A stretch of 64,000 nucleotides of DNA. Origin: Halalkalicoccus paucihalophilus. Lineage in GTDB: Archaea; Halobacteriota; Halobacteria; Halobacteriales; Halalkalicoccaceae. Location: assembly GCF_001593955.1 (NCBI RefSeq), contig NZ_LTAZ01000017.1, positions 124,001 to 188,000 on the forward strand, read 5' to 3'. The notes below the pieces were generated by a model, which saw only the letters and a list, made by a program, of their open reading frames with translations, was not told where the DNA came from and ran no database searches. Of the stretch, positions 17,116 to 26,334 are shown piece after piece (positions within the stretch are counted from its first letter, which is position 1; each line of letters starts with the position of its first letter). The translations under genes and the position numbers were made by a program.

Positions 17116-17500
17116 ATGAGTTTCCTATTCGACGAAACTGGCGATGAGCTACTGCAAGCGTGTCGAGCCACTCTCGAAGACGCCCTCCGCAGTCTCACGT
17201 ACTTCTCGAAGGGGGAGTTCGACCACCTTGATGATCGCCGCTCGCGAGCAGTACCGCGGGCTGGGTGATTCGACAGTCGAACACCGATCGGCCGACGATG
17301 CCGTGGTCGTGACCGACAGCGGTGTCGCAACCGAAGCCGCCACGCAGGACGACGAAACGCTAATCACCATCCTGAACCTTGAGCTGCCAGAGCGGGGTGG
17401 CAAGAAGTACGTGCGCTGTGAGGGGTGTAGATGCGAACTGTTAACTGAACTTGGTGGACGCAACTCTTTTTCCCTCACTCTAACGACTGTCCGAACGTAA
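17116..17500 (+). pseudogene. Decayed haloarchaeal gene with zinc-finger-like tail
   Basis: The ATG at 17116 opens a frame with FDETGDELLQACRATLEDAL and SLTYFSKGEFDHL, then stops at 17268. A second plus frame carries on with DDETLITILNLELPERGGKK and YVRCEGCRCELLTELGG, a CxxC half-ribbon reminiscent of small haloarchaeal zinc-finger proteins. The two parts may be fragments of two genes or of one frameshifted gene. The family of the first part resembles DUF7522, but this is uncertain. Confidence 0.4.
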
Positions 17501-17561
17501 CCCATTAATTTCAGTCAAACAAAGCGGCTAATCCACAAGCTAGAGAACTGCTCTTCGATAG

Positions 17562-17684
17562 CTAGTTGATAACTAATGGCTGACCACAGACCGGACAGAC
17601 AGTTCCAGTATGGATTCGCTTGAGATCTACATGGCGGCCAGTCCACCCACAGACTGGACACTGAATCGGGGGTGACTGAGACAT
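17562..17684 (-). CDS. 40-residue double CPxCG zinc-finger protein
   Basis: Frame MSQSPPIQCPVCGWTGRHVD continues to TVCPVCGQPLVIN. The two CPVCG motifs about 20 residues apart form a complete four-cysteine zinc site, a common type of haloarchaeal micro-protein. Role unknown; some such proteins influence motility, biofilm or stress in other haloarchaea. Stand-alone, upstream of nothing in the same direction. Confidence 0.75.
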   Translation of the reverse strand: MSQSPPIQCPVCGWTGRHVDLKRIHTGTVCPVCGQPLVIN

Positions 17685-17806
17685 TGATTTACTTGTTATC
17701 GTCTCCCACACAAAAAACGTCGTGTTCTCTCTTGTGTTCGATTCTACACCCCAGCAACCACTACATATCCGTTAGAAGAGAAATGGAAACCGCAGTCTCT
17801 GACCGC

Positions 17807-18518
17807 TTACTCAACGATGAATGGTCCGGCGCGTTCAAGAACTTCATCGACAGTCAGCGCCTCGTCGAACGCGTTCGGGAAGCCAATCTCCCCGTTGAGC
17901 ACGTTCAGGAACGACGTGTGGCGTGCTTCGACAGAGTGAATGCTGAGGGCCGGCGGGATCAGGTCTGCGTTCTCGATTAGCGGTGCGGCACCAGCGTATG
18001 CGCCAGTACCCGTTGCTTCGAGCAAGGCGGCAGTCTGGAGGAACTCCACGGGGTCTTCCGTTGCGGTACCGAAGTCGAACTCAGGCTCCTCGATCGTCTC
18101 ACCGAGAACCTCGGCGTGGATCTCTTCGTGTTCCTGGATCACACGGAGATCGTCGAACGCCCGATCTTGCACCTCGCCACCAACAGCCTGCAGTGGGTCC
18201 GAACATCGGAGTCCCTGCTCACCGATCGTATCGAGGACTTCCTTGTAGAATCGGGCTTCAAGGAATTCGAGCGTTCGCGCGAAATTCAAAATGCCGATAT
18301 CATCGAGCTCGTCTTCTTCATCCATCATCCCCATTGAATTTTCGTCGCTGTTGTCGCCGTGTTCGTCGGCGGCTGCTGGCATCGAAATTCCAAGGGCACC
18401 CGCCCCCGCAACAGCGAAGGTAGCCATGAACTTGCGACGTGAAGCGAGCTGGTCGGTGACAGTCGTTGTGAAGCGGCCGATTCCGGCCGGTCGGCTTCTG
18501 TGAGTTGTCGTTGGACAT
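17807..18518 (-). pseudogene. Tat-exported ferritin-like protein, frameshifted in the signal peptide
   Basis: The body is a ferritin-like domain (PF13668 type): ILNFARTLEFLEARFYKEVL, then VIQEHEEIHAEVL, and LLEATGTGAYAGAAP, with Glu/His residues placed for a di-metal four-helix bundle. The signal is split: the ATG at 18518 gives MSNDNSQKPTG, and after a one-base shift near 18480 the frame reads ASRRKFMATFAVAGAGALG, a Tat RR motif. In the frame as read, the longest ORF starts at 18427 (MATFAVAGAG) and lacks RR. Unless this is a sequencing error, export should fail. Confidence 0.8.
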
Positions 18519-19576
18519 AGTCGTGTTGACGCAGCCCAACCAATGATTAGTCACTGGATAAACATTTTCTGAGGTCGGACCAAATTTAGCCAAAATTATC
18601 ACTGGAGTTAATATATTATATTGACTGAAGACAGTACAAAATCATCCAATCCGGACTCATCAGACACGTGGTTCGTGTCAGCGCAGACGGTTAGTCCCAC
18701 GTCACCCATGCCAGAAAGACGGTGGACTGTATAGGGATTCTTTTCGTTCCCTCCTGGAGACGTGATTATCGTCGGCGTCTCCAGTCTCAGTAGCGACAAT
18801 CCAGTAGAGTGCTATATTTAATACTCAGTAGCATGCATCTAACGATAGGGTACACGCCTTGATGAGAGTGCAGGACTGAGGCCATAGTTGACTCCTGCGC
18901 TCCACCGCAGGCGCTTAGGCGTGCATGCCCTTCTCCAGAACACATCCAGAGAGCCACTTCGAGCCCCCCTTGTGACTCGAGAGACCGGTCATCCACACCT
19001 GGCACATATTATTAGCACCCGGAGAATCATATATATTAGTATCTTATCAGAAGTAGTATGATATAATACAATGATAGGATTACTGTGAAAACCATACCGA
19101 ACGCTCTAGCCTCCTGGTAACTAATATGTATGTACTACTACTACTACTACTATTCATGGGGAGGGTCACCCTCCTACTCCCGGCCGTGGCCTCAGGGCCG
19201 GGAGGCTGCGTCATCTTCAGACTGTCAGTAGATGTCGAGACGGTGGTACTATCGGTGAGACACGGTCCAACGTGCACTCGTCACTAAAGTCCAATATTCG
19301 AAATTTATAATCAAAAATATTAAGTATGTTGACATAATAGTAATTGGTGGCGGTCGCCTCCCCTGTACGCCGCCACCGAGGGTACCTACCCCTTCGATCA
19401 GTGTTGGACCTCCCACGCCGGGAAGGTTTTTGACAGCACGTCAGATCTCACATCAGTGTCGCCATTAGTAACGCCTTCACTCTCGGCAAAGGTGACTGCT
19501 AGAGCTTCGATAATAGTCACACCAAATCGGCTGACGAAGATCATACTCGGGGTACTTGTTCGGCTGGTACTGCCGA
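18519..19576. other. ~1 kb without a convincing gene
   Basis: No recognised protein. Structures seen: a (TAC)6 microsatellite at 19133-19150; a hairpin GAGGGT/ACCCTC at 19161-19173; an 8-bp inverted repeat GGTGGCGG/CCGCCACC at 19346-19377. A minus frame of 63 residues at 19398-19589 (with VTIIEALAVTFAESEG) looks faintly protein-like but was not identified. Confidence 0.45.
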
Positions 19577-19621
19577 CCTTGTGCAGCATCGGTCATCCTG
19601 AAGGGAGATTGTTGCACAAGG
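19577..19621. repeat. 45-bp palindrome-ended element, copy 4
   Basis: CCTTGTGCAG, 25-bp interior, TTGCACAAGG. Lies 44 bp from the 3' end of the PadR gene. Confidence 0.8.
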
Positions 19622-19664
19622 TTTGCTTATCGAAGGTGCTGAGTGAGAGACGAAGACAGGCGAT

Positions 19665-20033
19665 TCACTCAGCCAATTCACCCCCCGTCGATTCGGTCTT
19701 TGTGTCGTCTCCTCCGTCCTCCTCATCCGTGGACTCTTCAGCTGTCGATTCGCCGGTGGAGAGGGCGATATACTGCTCTTCCCACGCTTGACGAGCCTCG
19801 ATCTCACGCTGGCCCCGGGCCGTCAGTCGATAATAATTTGACCGCCGATCGACCTCACCTTTCTCAATTAGTCCCTTGTTCCCGAGTGAATCGAGGTTCG
19901 GATAGAGTCGACCGTGATGAACCTCAGTCTCATAATAATCTTCGAGTTCGGCTTTGATTGCGAGACCATTTGGCTCGTCTCCACCAGCGATTACATACAG
20001 GATATCACGTTGGAAGCCAGTCAAATCGTCCAT
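19665..20033 (-). CDS. PadR-family transcriptional regulator
   Basis: 122 residues. A winged-helix domain fills residues 1-85: LTGFQRDILYVIAGGDEPNG, LAIKAELEDYYETEVHHGRL with YPNLDSLGNKGLIEKGEVD and a wing (SNYYRLTARGQREIE). The order matches PadR/PhaR-type haloarchaeal repressors. An acidic Thr/Ser/Glu-rich tail of about 35 residues follows. PadR proteins usually control a neighbour, but no adjacent intact gene is an obvious target; 20034-20551 upstream is non-coding. Confidence 0.85.
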   Translation of the reverse strand: MDDLTGFQRDILYVIAGGDEPNGLAIKAELEDYYETEVHHGRLYPNLDSLGNKGLIEKGEVDRRSNYYRLTARGQREIEARQAWEEQYIALSTGESTAEESTDEEDGGDDTKTESTGGELAE

Positions 20034-20551
20034 GATCTCGCTATCAACACCCAGACATACTAGTATTCAGACCATAGCAATCGACAGGGCCGTGGTAGGA
20101 TGCTGGAACAACCGACTCACAGTCCACCGGTAGACTGGCTATTAGTAGAGTTGCAAGCAGTGTGCTCTCTCCGCTCTCCCGCTTTCCAGACCGTCTCGTA
20201 GTGTAGCGAAATGTGCTGTCTCTGGCGATCCTGATCCAACATTAAAGAAGGGTGACAACGGCTTCGCTGGCTAGGTAATCACTCAACGAGATCAAGCGTC
20301 GAGAGGAAAGGGGAGTCGGAACAGTCCCCAGCACACCGCGAACGTCGGTGGGCGGTGAGTGCAATCCTCTCTCGGTTTGACGGCATCACGGAGGGTCGTA
20401 ACATGACCGAGCAGGTTGGTTTTTCCTCCGGAATGCCGTAGGACTACTCGGAGACGGATGTGTATTAGTATGAAGGAGGTACGGGGTAGTAAGAACACCG
20501 TACCAGTTGTTAGATGTTTATAGATAGTGTGACAGTTAGGGAGCGGAGACG
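20034..20551. other. Intergenic region, no gene recognised
   Basis: About 520 bp. A minus frame of 87 residues (20292-20555) exists but shows no family features. The PadR promoter should lie at the left end. Confidence 0.4.
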
Positions 20552-21148
20552 TCACTCTGACGTTCCACCATCCGTTGCCGGGATCGCCTGCGTGAGCACG
20601 TCCCTCTGGTGCGTCGACTCTATTTCACCGTCCTCACGACGCTGCTGCTCGGCGTTTTCCCTCGGGAGGAAGAGGTTCGGGTTACCCAAAGATGGCTCAT
20701 ACCCGAGTCGATCGAGGATCAGCGGTGTGTGCGTCTCTGTGAGGTAGTCCGAGAGGCTTCCCATGACGCTCTCGATTGCGGCATAGGTGTCACGCCGAGG
20801 GATCGCTGGACGCCGACGGTAAGCGGGAGGTCATGGATTTCCCGACACATCGTGACTGTCCGCTTTTCTTTCGTCGAGAGGCTCGAGTCTGTATCGGAAA
20901 TCTTCGAGAGGAGCCCTTCCGCGTCATCGATAATCTGATCAAGTTTGTCCTCGAGACGCTGCGGACGACCGCCATGGCGATACTCTCAAAGGGCGTGAGC
21001 GGACCGAGAACAAATAGTGCCCGTCGGCCGTCGGTTCGGTCTGCGAACGAGAACGACTGTACGGTCGAGGAGCACCTCCGTCACCGCCGAGCCATTTCAG
21101 CGCTCCCTTTGGAACCGGGATTCGAGGAAGCCTTGTGACATTCACCAC
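20552..21148 (-). pseudogene. Multiply frameshifted gene, unknown family
   Basis: Three protein-like pieces follow one another on the minus strand in three frames. The first (about 21100-20945) has RRALFVLGPLTPFESIAMAV; the second (20945-20790) has DQIIDDAEGLLSKISDTDSS and KRTVTMCREIHDLPLTVGV; the third (20790-20552) has ESVMGSLSDYLTETHTPLIL and DRLGYEPSLGNPNLFLP. Each boundary needs a one- or two-base shift, so this is one decayed gene of about 190 codons. Not identified. Confidence 0.55.
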
Positions 21149-21218
21149 GAATTACTACTGGCGATGGATATGGGAACCGGTGAAAAGGTATACGTACTCC
21201 AATACATAATTATAGATT

Positions 21219-21581
21219 ATGTCTAATGGACTGAGCCAGCCACGACTGCCAGACGAACCGCCCGAACGGGGCGAGAGCGCCTACCCCAATATCGCCGACG
21301 ATCCCGTGCCAGACGTCCCGACTGCGATCGAGATCGACCTCGGACTCGATCCCGTCGCCTACCGATACGAGAGCTGGTCCGAGATGGCTGGCGGGTGGGG
21401 GGAGATACTCCGATCAACGGCTGCGACCGTGCCGGATCCTGATCATGAACGCATCCGGAACGTCACCCCGTTGGTGTCGCTCTTGGACGTCGAGGCTCTG
21501 GTAGAACGGATGATGCTGTCCGGGGAAGTCATCGCGCCTCGCGAACGCACCGGTGCCATGAGAGAATCCCCGCCGCCGTGA
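21219..21581 (+). CDS. Hypothetical acidic protein, probably 3'-truncated
   Basis: 120 residues starting MSNGLSQPRLPDEPPERGES with VPTAIEIDLGLDPVAYRYES and LVSLLDVEALVERMMLSGEV. The codon use is GC-rich and haloarchaeal. The last codons run into an IS605-like hairpin (21567-21592), so the native C-terminus may have been replaced. Family not recognised. An AT-rich TATA-like tract (ATAATTATAGATTATG) precedes the ATG. Confidence 0.5.
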   Translation: MSNGLSQPRLPDEPPERGESAYPNIADDPVPDVPTAIEIDLGLDPVAYRYESWSEMAGGWGEILRSTAATVPDPDHERIRNVTPLVSLLDVEALVERMMLSGEVIAPRERTGAMRESPPP

Positions 21582-21592
21582 ATAGACGGGGA
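21567..21592 (+). repeat. IS605-type end hairpin (element D)
   Basis: TCCCCG-14-CGGGGA inverted repeat in the context GAATCCCCG...CGGGGAT, similar to the ends of elements A and B and the hairpin at 33687. No element body recognised. Confidence 0.4.
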
Positions 21593-21807
21593 TATCTAGC
21601 CGCGGCCCGGGAACCGGTCCCGCCTGGCGGACAAGTGAGCCATCAGAGAAATCGACTCTTGGAATCGGATGACTGACTCGCTACTGACAGCGGCACCCCG
21701 ACGCCGCCTTTCATTCTCATCCGTCACCCTGTCAGTTCAGGCGCGCATGTGCGAGACAGCGATTCGGCGGTCATACCTTACTAAAAGAAGGGATCGGGAA
21801 AGGGAAA

Positions 21808-22149
21808 TTAGGTGTCCTTACCGCCGTCTGTCGCGACTTCAGCGTTGATGAGTGCATCCATCTCAGCGGCTGCGTCTGACGTGATCTTCACCCGTTCGTC
21901 GCTGTCATCCTGCTCTTGGTCCCGGATCTGATCGTCCTGCTGGGCATGGTCGGAATCAGTCGATCGAGAAGCGGTCTGTATCCGTGGCTGAGGGGTGGAA
22001 CCCTCTGATTCGCCAAGGATCTTCTTACCACCTGCTGTGTTGCGGAACCTGAACCCGTCTTGGTTGGCGATCTCGTGAGTGAGATCGCCAACGTGACTTG
22101 TCGAGTAGGCGCCGTCGAGAACCGAAGACTGAATCTCGGAAGCTGACAT
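21808..22149 (-). CDS. Hypothetical protein
   Basis: 113 residues from the ATG at 22149: MSASEIQSSVLDGAYSTSHV, DLTHEIANQDGFRFRNTAGG and KKILGESEG, then a Gln/Asp/Ser-rich polar tail (residues 55-95), and EMDALINAEVATDGG. An earlier in-frame start (22203) would overlap the DUF5789 stop and adds untypical residues. The N-terminal ~50 residues look like a small helical domain; the family was not recognised. Downstream of, and probably co-transcribed with, the DUF5789 gene. Confidence 0.55.
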   Translation of the reverse strand: MSASEIQSSVLDGAYSTSHVGDLTHEIANQDGFRFRNTAGGKKILGESEGSTPQPRIQTASRSTDSDHAQQDDQIRDQEQDDSDERVKITSDAAAEMDALINAEVATDGGKDT

Positions 22150-22199
22150 AGCAGTCTTAGCACAGGAGTGGCCGCGAGTCGCTGATGAGGGTGACCCCA

Positions 22200-22532
22200 T
22201 CAACGGGATATCAGTCCTTGTAATCGATTTCGAACGTCATCGGCGGATTCGTACAATTCGTTGTCAACCGGAGCAAGTACTTCTGTAATGGTTTTCGACC
22301 CACCTTGTGTTTCGACCTCACGGTCGCCGTGAGCGCTGATAAGTTCATCAGTGGTCGTCGGATAGTCGTGATTTTCGAGCTCTTCATCCAGCTCACCGAG
22401 CTGTTCGCTGGGCTCAGTATCTATTGGTTCGGGTTCGTCAGCGCGGTCACGCGACTCTCGGAGTTCCCGTTCTCGCTGGCGTCGTTCTTCATCATCCGCT
22501 TGGTTGTCTCGTGCGTTTTTGTCATCTGCCAT
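22200..22532 (-). CDS. DUF5789 family protein
   Basis: 110 residues from ATG 22532. A charged coiled N-terminus (DEERRQRERELRESRD) leads to the DUF5789 core: LENHDYPTTTDELISAHGD, EVETQGGSKTITEVLAPV and YESADDVRNRLQGLISR. This small haloarchaeal domain recurs in short proteins of unknown role. A second member is at 33897-34238. The start at 22532 was chosen over 22625 because the upstream residues are hydrophobic and unlike the family. Confidence 0.78.
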   Translation of the reverse strand: MADDKNARDNQADDEERRQRERELRESRDRADEPEPIDTEPSEQLGELDEELENHDYPTTTDELISAHGDREVETQGGSKTITEVLAPVDNELYESADDVRNRLQGLISR

Positions 22533-22820
22533 CCTCCGATTTACGAGCGAGAGCGGGATAAGAGTGTGGCCGTTCGCCAGTCGGTTCCTCTCAAATTCAC
22601 CTCTCAGCCGAGTACCCGGTATCAACCACCAGGTCAGGTAGTATGCGCATGCACTGAGCAGCTGATTCAGCGTAGCTCACTCGAATTCGAGAGTTCCAGT
22701 ATAGCTAATTGTTCTCCTACTTCTCCCCCAATACAATCCGCGAATGTGCTATTGATTCAGATGAGTGCTCGATTTGATAGCGCTGGCTACGGAACGGAGC
22801 ATCGATAAAAGTGGAGTCAT

Positions 22821-23033
22821 GTGTCAGTGTCGCCAATAGGCGAGGGACTGAAGCAGGTATTAGGCGCGAACGACGATGGTCGCTCGGGGGCCCTTACGAG
22901 CCTGTTCGATGTCTGTACCTTTTTCGAAGTCCGGGCCGCCAACGTCCTTCATGTGGAAGAAAACGCCATCATCCGAATCCTCAGTGGAAATAAAGCCGTT
23001 TCTACTATCTACACTACTACTGTACTAAAATAG
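22821..23033 (+). CDS. 70-residue ORF, unknown
   Basis: MSVSPIGEGLKQVLGANDDG, LTSLFDVCTFFEVRAANVLH then EENAIIRILSGNKAVS. Reasonable amphipathic composition, but the last 15 codons overlap a repeat shared with 31400 and 61000, so the C-terminus is probably not native. No family recognised. Confidence 0.3.
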   Translation: MSVSPIGEGLKQVLGANDDGRSGALTSLFDVCTFFEVRAANVLHVEENAIIRILSGNKAVSTIYTTTVLK

Positions 23034-23088
23034 GGTTGTTCGTCGTTGTTACTAGAATAGCCTTGCTTACGTGGCTCGCTCTCGCGGA

Positions 23089-23540
23089 CTATTCTCGTCG
23101 ATAAACGGTTAGACTGTTCCGATCACCCCTCGCTGGGTCTCTCGCAATTCCCCTAATCACAACGATGTGATACTGCCCTGCTACGTCTGGATCAACGACA
23201 ACGGACTTCTTCCCCCACTGCTTCTTCACGTCGACGTCTCTTTTCCAATATCGGCGAAGAAAGCCATGACACGAGCCACAGTCTGCGTGTGCGGCTTTGT
23301 GCGTTCTGCACTGGAATCCCTTTGTGATCGTCTGGTTATCGATGATGAAGCCAGCAGGTTCCCTTCTCGGCGTAATCGTGTACGTCTCGTGTGATGAACC
23401 GTGCACGTTCTTGGTCGTCAGTTCACGATCTGTGATGTGCTCGGAGAGCCTACAGTTGTGTTCCAACGGTGTACCGGTAGTCTGGGAGACCGCGTCGTCG
23501 GGATCGGCGCCCTCATCGGGTGTCTCCTCGGACGGTGCGT
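23089..23540 (-). pseudogene. Winged-helix plasmid protein, decayed copy A
   Basis: Compared with the longest copy at 61114-61865, the frame keeps TPLEHNCRLSEHITDRELTT, GFIIDNQTITK and a C-terminal KKSVVVD..AGQYH. At least two indels move the middle out of frame: ARFITRDVHDYAEK and THADCGSCHGF-type segments lie in other frames. The 3' flank (22995-23060) is also shared with copies B and C. It cannot make a normal protein. Confidence 0.7.
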
Positions 23541-23634
23541 CCAGATCCTGGGTTGGGTCTTCGATGTCGGTGTTCGCAGATGTGATCCGTCTCCACTACC
23601 TTCTGACACCTCAGATATCTCAAAAACCCTCGTA

Positions 23635-23937
23635 TTATCGTTGTATAGTGTATCGTCGACAAAGCGCATAGTAGCCAGCTCCAAGAGCAAGTGAGACCCC
23701 ATAACAGACGACAATAAAGGGCACCCAGTAGAGTCGGAAGCCAAAATTCCGAACTTTGGGGAGGATATCTCCGATGACCGTCATGCAGACAAACAGGACG
23801 TATCCCGGGAGTGCAAGCGGGGAAAATAATCGCGAGTCAATATCGCTCAGAGCAAGCGGAAAGACCAACAGTGCGAAACTCACCCAAACGGCGGGCGCGA
23901 TGATGATCTTTCTGAGAGTAATGCGTTCACCCATCAT
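23635..23937 (-). CDS. Small four-TM membrane protein coupled to the M14-like gene
   Basis: 100 residues from the ATG at 23937 (MMGERITLRKIIIAPAVW). Hydrophobic segments: about 10-28 (IIIAPAVWVSFALLVFPLAL), 38-58 (ALPGYVLFVCMTVIGDIL) and 66-88 (YWVPFIVVCYGVSLALGAGY). The ATG overlaps the stop of the M14-like gene by 4 bp (ATGA), which fixes the start and indicates co-expression. No family recognised; possibly a membrane partner of the peptidase-like protein. Confidence 0.7.
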   Translation of the reverse strand: MMGERITLRKIIIAPAVWVSFALLVFPLALSDIDSRLFSPLALPGYVLFVCMTVIGDILPKVRNFGFRLYWVPFIVVCYGVSLALGAGYYALCRRYTIQR

Positions 23938-24791
23938 GCAGTTCGCTGGATCCCATTCTGGTCGAGCAGCTGTTCGGTTATTGTCGTGGTCCACCGGAGT
24001 TGCGTCTCGAGATCGAGCAGGAACTCCGTCGACTCAATGAGAAAGCCTAGAGCCCCTATATCGCGCTGGACCTTCTGAATAAGCATCCCAGTGTCCCGGT
24101 CGGTATCGTGAATGTCCGCCATTGTAAACCGATGAAAACGCATCGTCCGAGGCACGTGATTCTCGTTCATATAGTCGATGACGTATTCTGCGGTGTCGAT
24201 TGCTCTTTCTCCATGTGCTTCCGTCAGGAGGAGTACTTGCCCAATCCACCGACGATGCGTGTTGAATAGCCCGCGAGAACGGTGGAGGTCGATCACGACG
24301 TCCGGATCGGTATCCTTGACGACACCCCAGATCGCACGAGCGAGAGCGCTTTCAGGTTTCTGTCCGCTGGGAAATAATCGGTTGAGGTCGCCATCCGGTC
24401 CTCGGCGGCTGTTTCGTTCGATAGCGACGATATTGGCCAGCGGGATCACAAGTAATCGACCCGCGTCGAGCTCCCAGTTCGTGGCGTTGGCCGCAACCCG
24501 ATAACCGTTGACCTCATTGCCGTGCATCCCACCAATAACCACCGCTGTCGGACCCTCCTTGGAGCCGTTGACTTCGTAGACCCCCGTCTCGCGGTTGGTT
24601 CCTTCCATGAGGGTCTCGACGATTCGATCCTGATTGAGCGCGTCCGTGGCGCGTTTGAGTGAACGCTCCGGGGAGTGTTGGCATGATCGAAGTGCCGCCA
24701 CACCGGCAATCAGTGCGCCAGTCAGGGTGGTAGCCCCGACTGGAAGGAGGGTTCGGTATCTCACTAGTAGAGACTTCAGTGTGAGCTTCAA
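23934..24791 (-). CDS. Membrane-anchored M14/AstE-AspA-type zinc hydrolase
   Basis: 285 residues. Positively charged N-terminus and a hydrophobic anchor (LLPVGATTLTGALIAGVAAL) are followed by an amidohydrolase/carboxypeptidase-like domain. Zinc ligands visible: His and Glu in VVIGGMHGNEVNGYRVA and His in DVVIDLHRSRG; Arg residues in IERNSRRGPDGDLNRLFP fit the substrate-binding NR of the M14 fold (N-R-x-F). Relatives deacylate amino acids or trim peptides; the extracytoplasmic placement suggests cell-surface peptide processing. First gene of a two-gene operon with 23635-23937. Specificity unknown. Confidence 0.78.
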   Translation of the reverse strand: MKLTLKSLLVRYRTLLPVGATTLTGALIAGVAALRSCQHSPERSLKRATDALNQDRIVETLMEGTNRETGVYEVNGSKEGPTAVVIGGMHGNEVNGYRVAANATNWELDAGRLLVIPLANIVAIERNSRRGPDGDLNRLFPSGQKPESALARAIWGVVKDTDPDVVIDLHRSRGLFNTHRRWIGQVLLLTEAHGERAIDTAEYVIDYMNENHVPRTMRFHRFTMADIHDTDRDTGMLIQKVQRDIGALGFLIESTEFLLDLETQLRWTTTITEQLLDQNGIQRTA

Positions 24792-24949
24792 TAAGACTCC
24801 CGTAGTTCAGTTCTTATTGAAACGATTATCTACTGAGGATTGGTTTCCTCGAAACAGATAGCAGCGGCAACAGAAGTATACTGACGCCATCGTTGAACAG
24901 AGGATTCTACTACTCGATACTGGTAGAAATGACGAGTAGAGACAGGCCA

Positions 24950-25065
24950 AGTCTCCATGGACAACCGTTGTCGGGAGTGGGACCTCTCAGGGGGGTCCGT
25001 GGCTAGAGCCGTCAACAGCCGTTCACGGATGTACCCGCTAGTAATCGTACCGCACAATCAACCGC
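24950..25065 (+). repeat. Dispersed repeat R1, copy 2
   Basis: About 85% identical to 4527-4645. The frame beginning at 24957 (MDNRCREWDLSGGSVARAV) is kept relative to copy 1 despite a 3-bp deletion. Confidence 0.55.
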
Positions 25066-25135
25066 TTGTGTGGGGAATGGATGAGTTCCTGTTAGAGGGT
25101 TGACCCGCTCTCGCGGGGATTAGGACCCGGGGACA

Positions 25136-26302
25136 TCACTCGCCACCGACGTCAGCAGTCTCCGGAGCATTCGTCTCGAGTGTGGTCTCTCCGGGGATCT
25201 CGGACTCTTCGGGAAGGATGACGCGCCGTTCCTTGGGTCCGTCCATGCCGCGTGCGTCCCCGTCAACAGCGGCACGCCACCCGCCGCCCTCGCCGCGATA
25301 CCACGGGTCATAATGGTGCATCCGCAGGGAGTTCCAGGCCGGATCTTCGTTTTCCTCCTCGGCAGTCCCCTCCAGTAGCGGCGAGGCCGGGTTTCGGTCC
25401 TGTTCAAAGGTCTCGGGGGTAAGGTCGGTGATCTGGTAGGCCGACAGCGATTCTCCGTAAAACTCCGCAGTCGCCTGGTAGAACATCATGATTTCGTCCT
25501 CGGTCACAATCGGCCGGCCGCCGGGTCGCGAAGCGTCGGGACGGCCCTCGATCACACCGGGTTGATGTCGTGAGCCGTCCAGTCGCCGTCGAGGTCGTCG
25601 CTGTAGTACGCATAGGCATCCTCGTTCCTGTCACCGGCGATCGACCACCAGCGGTCCTCCCACCGGAAAAACACGTGGTCGGTCACACCATGGCCGAATT
25701 CGGCAGGGTCGTATGCGGGACCGACGTCGGTCCACTCAGTCGGGAACTCTTCGGCCCGGTAGAGAGGGACGACGGCGTCGTTGCGGCCCTCCTCGGTCGT
25801 CATGTAGTACTCGCCGTCCCATTTGAACACGTACGGGAAAGAAAGGTGCCAGTCACGCTCAAGGACGACCTCCTCGTACTCCCACGAAACGCCGCCGTCC
25901 GGGCTAGTTGCATGGGAGATCAGGCCCCCGACGCCGGCCTCAAGGAACATGTGCCACTCGCCGTCTTCGACGAACAGAAACGGGTTTGCGACGAAGAGTG
26001 GCTCGTCAAGGTCCGTCACGTCCTCGGCGGTCGACAATCCGGTGTTGACCGCCGGATCGGACTCCGGTTCCAGCGGCCCGACGCCGGTTTCCGGATAGGG
26101 GTACGTGGGGATCGTCTCATCCCACGCCGGCGGCGACTCTGGCTCGCTCTCGATCTCCTCACTTCCCCTCGTCGACCCGGTCTCCTCAGCTGGGAGGCCA
26201 GGTAGTCCCTCCTCCTCCGTCTGGCTGGTACAGCCCGCCAGCCCGGCCAGCATGACGCCGAGACTCCCCCAAAAATTCTCGCCGTTGATCAGAGACTATC
26301 AT
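25136..26302 (-). pseudogene. Tat lipoprotein with beta-propeller (GH43/GINT1-like) domain, two frameshifts
   Basis: The body reads PLFVANPFLFVEDGEWHMFL, ISHATSPDGGVSWEYEEVVL, SFPYVFKWDGEYYMTTEE and RWWSIAGDRNEDAYAYYSDD, the repeated W/F-rich strands of five-bladed beta-propellers of the GH43/GINT1 type. A frameshift at about 25553 separates HDINPV from IEGRPDASRPGGRPIV; the C-terminal 139 residues are in the next frame. A second shift in a G-run near 26271 separates MIVSDQRREFLG (Tat RR motif, ATG 26302) from GVMLAGLAGCTSQ (lipobox). Originally a Tat lipoprotein of ~390 residues binding or cleaving surface glycans. Confidence 0.78.
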
Positions 26303-26334
26303 GTTTATATGGGATTTTCGAGATCGCGTTCAGT

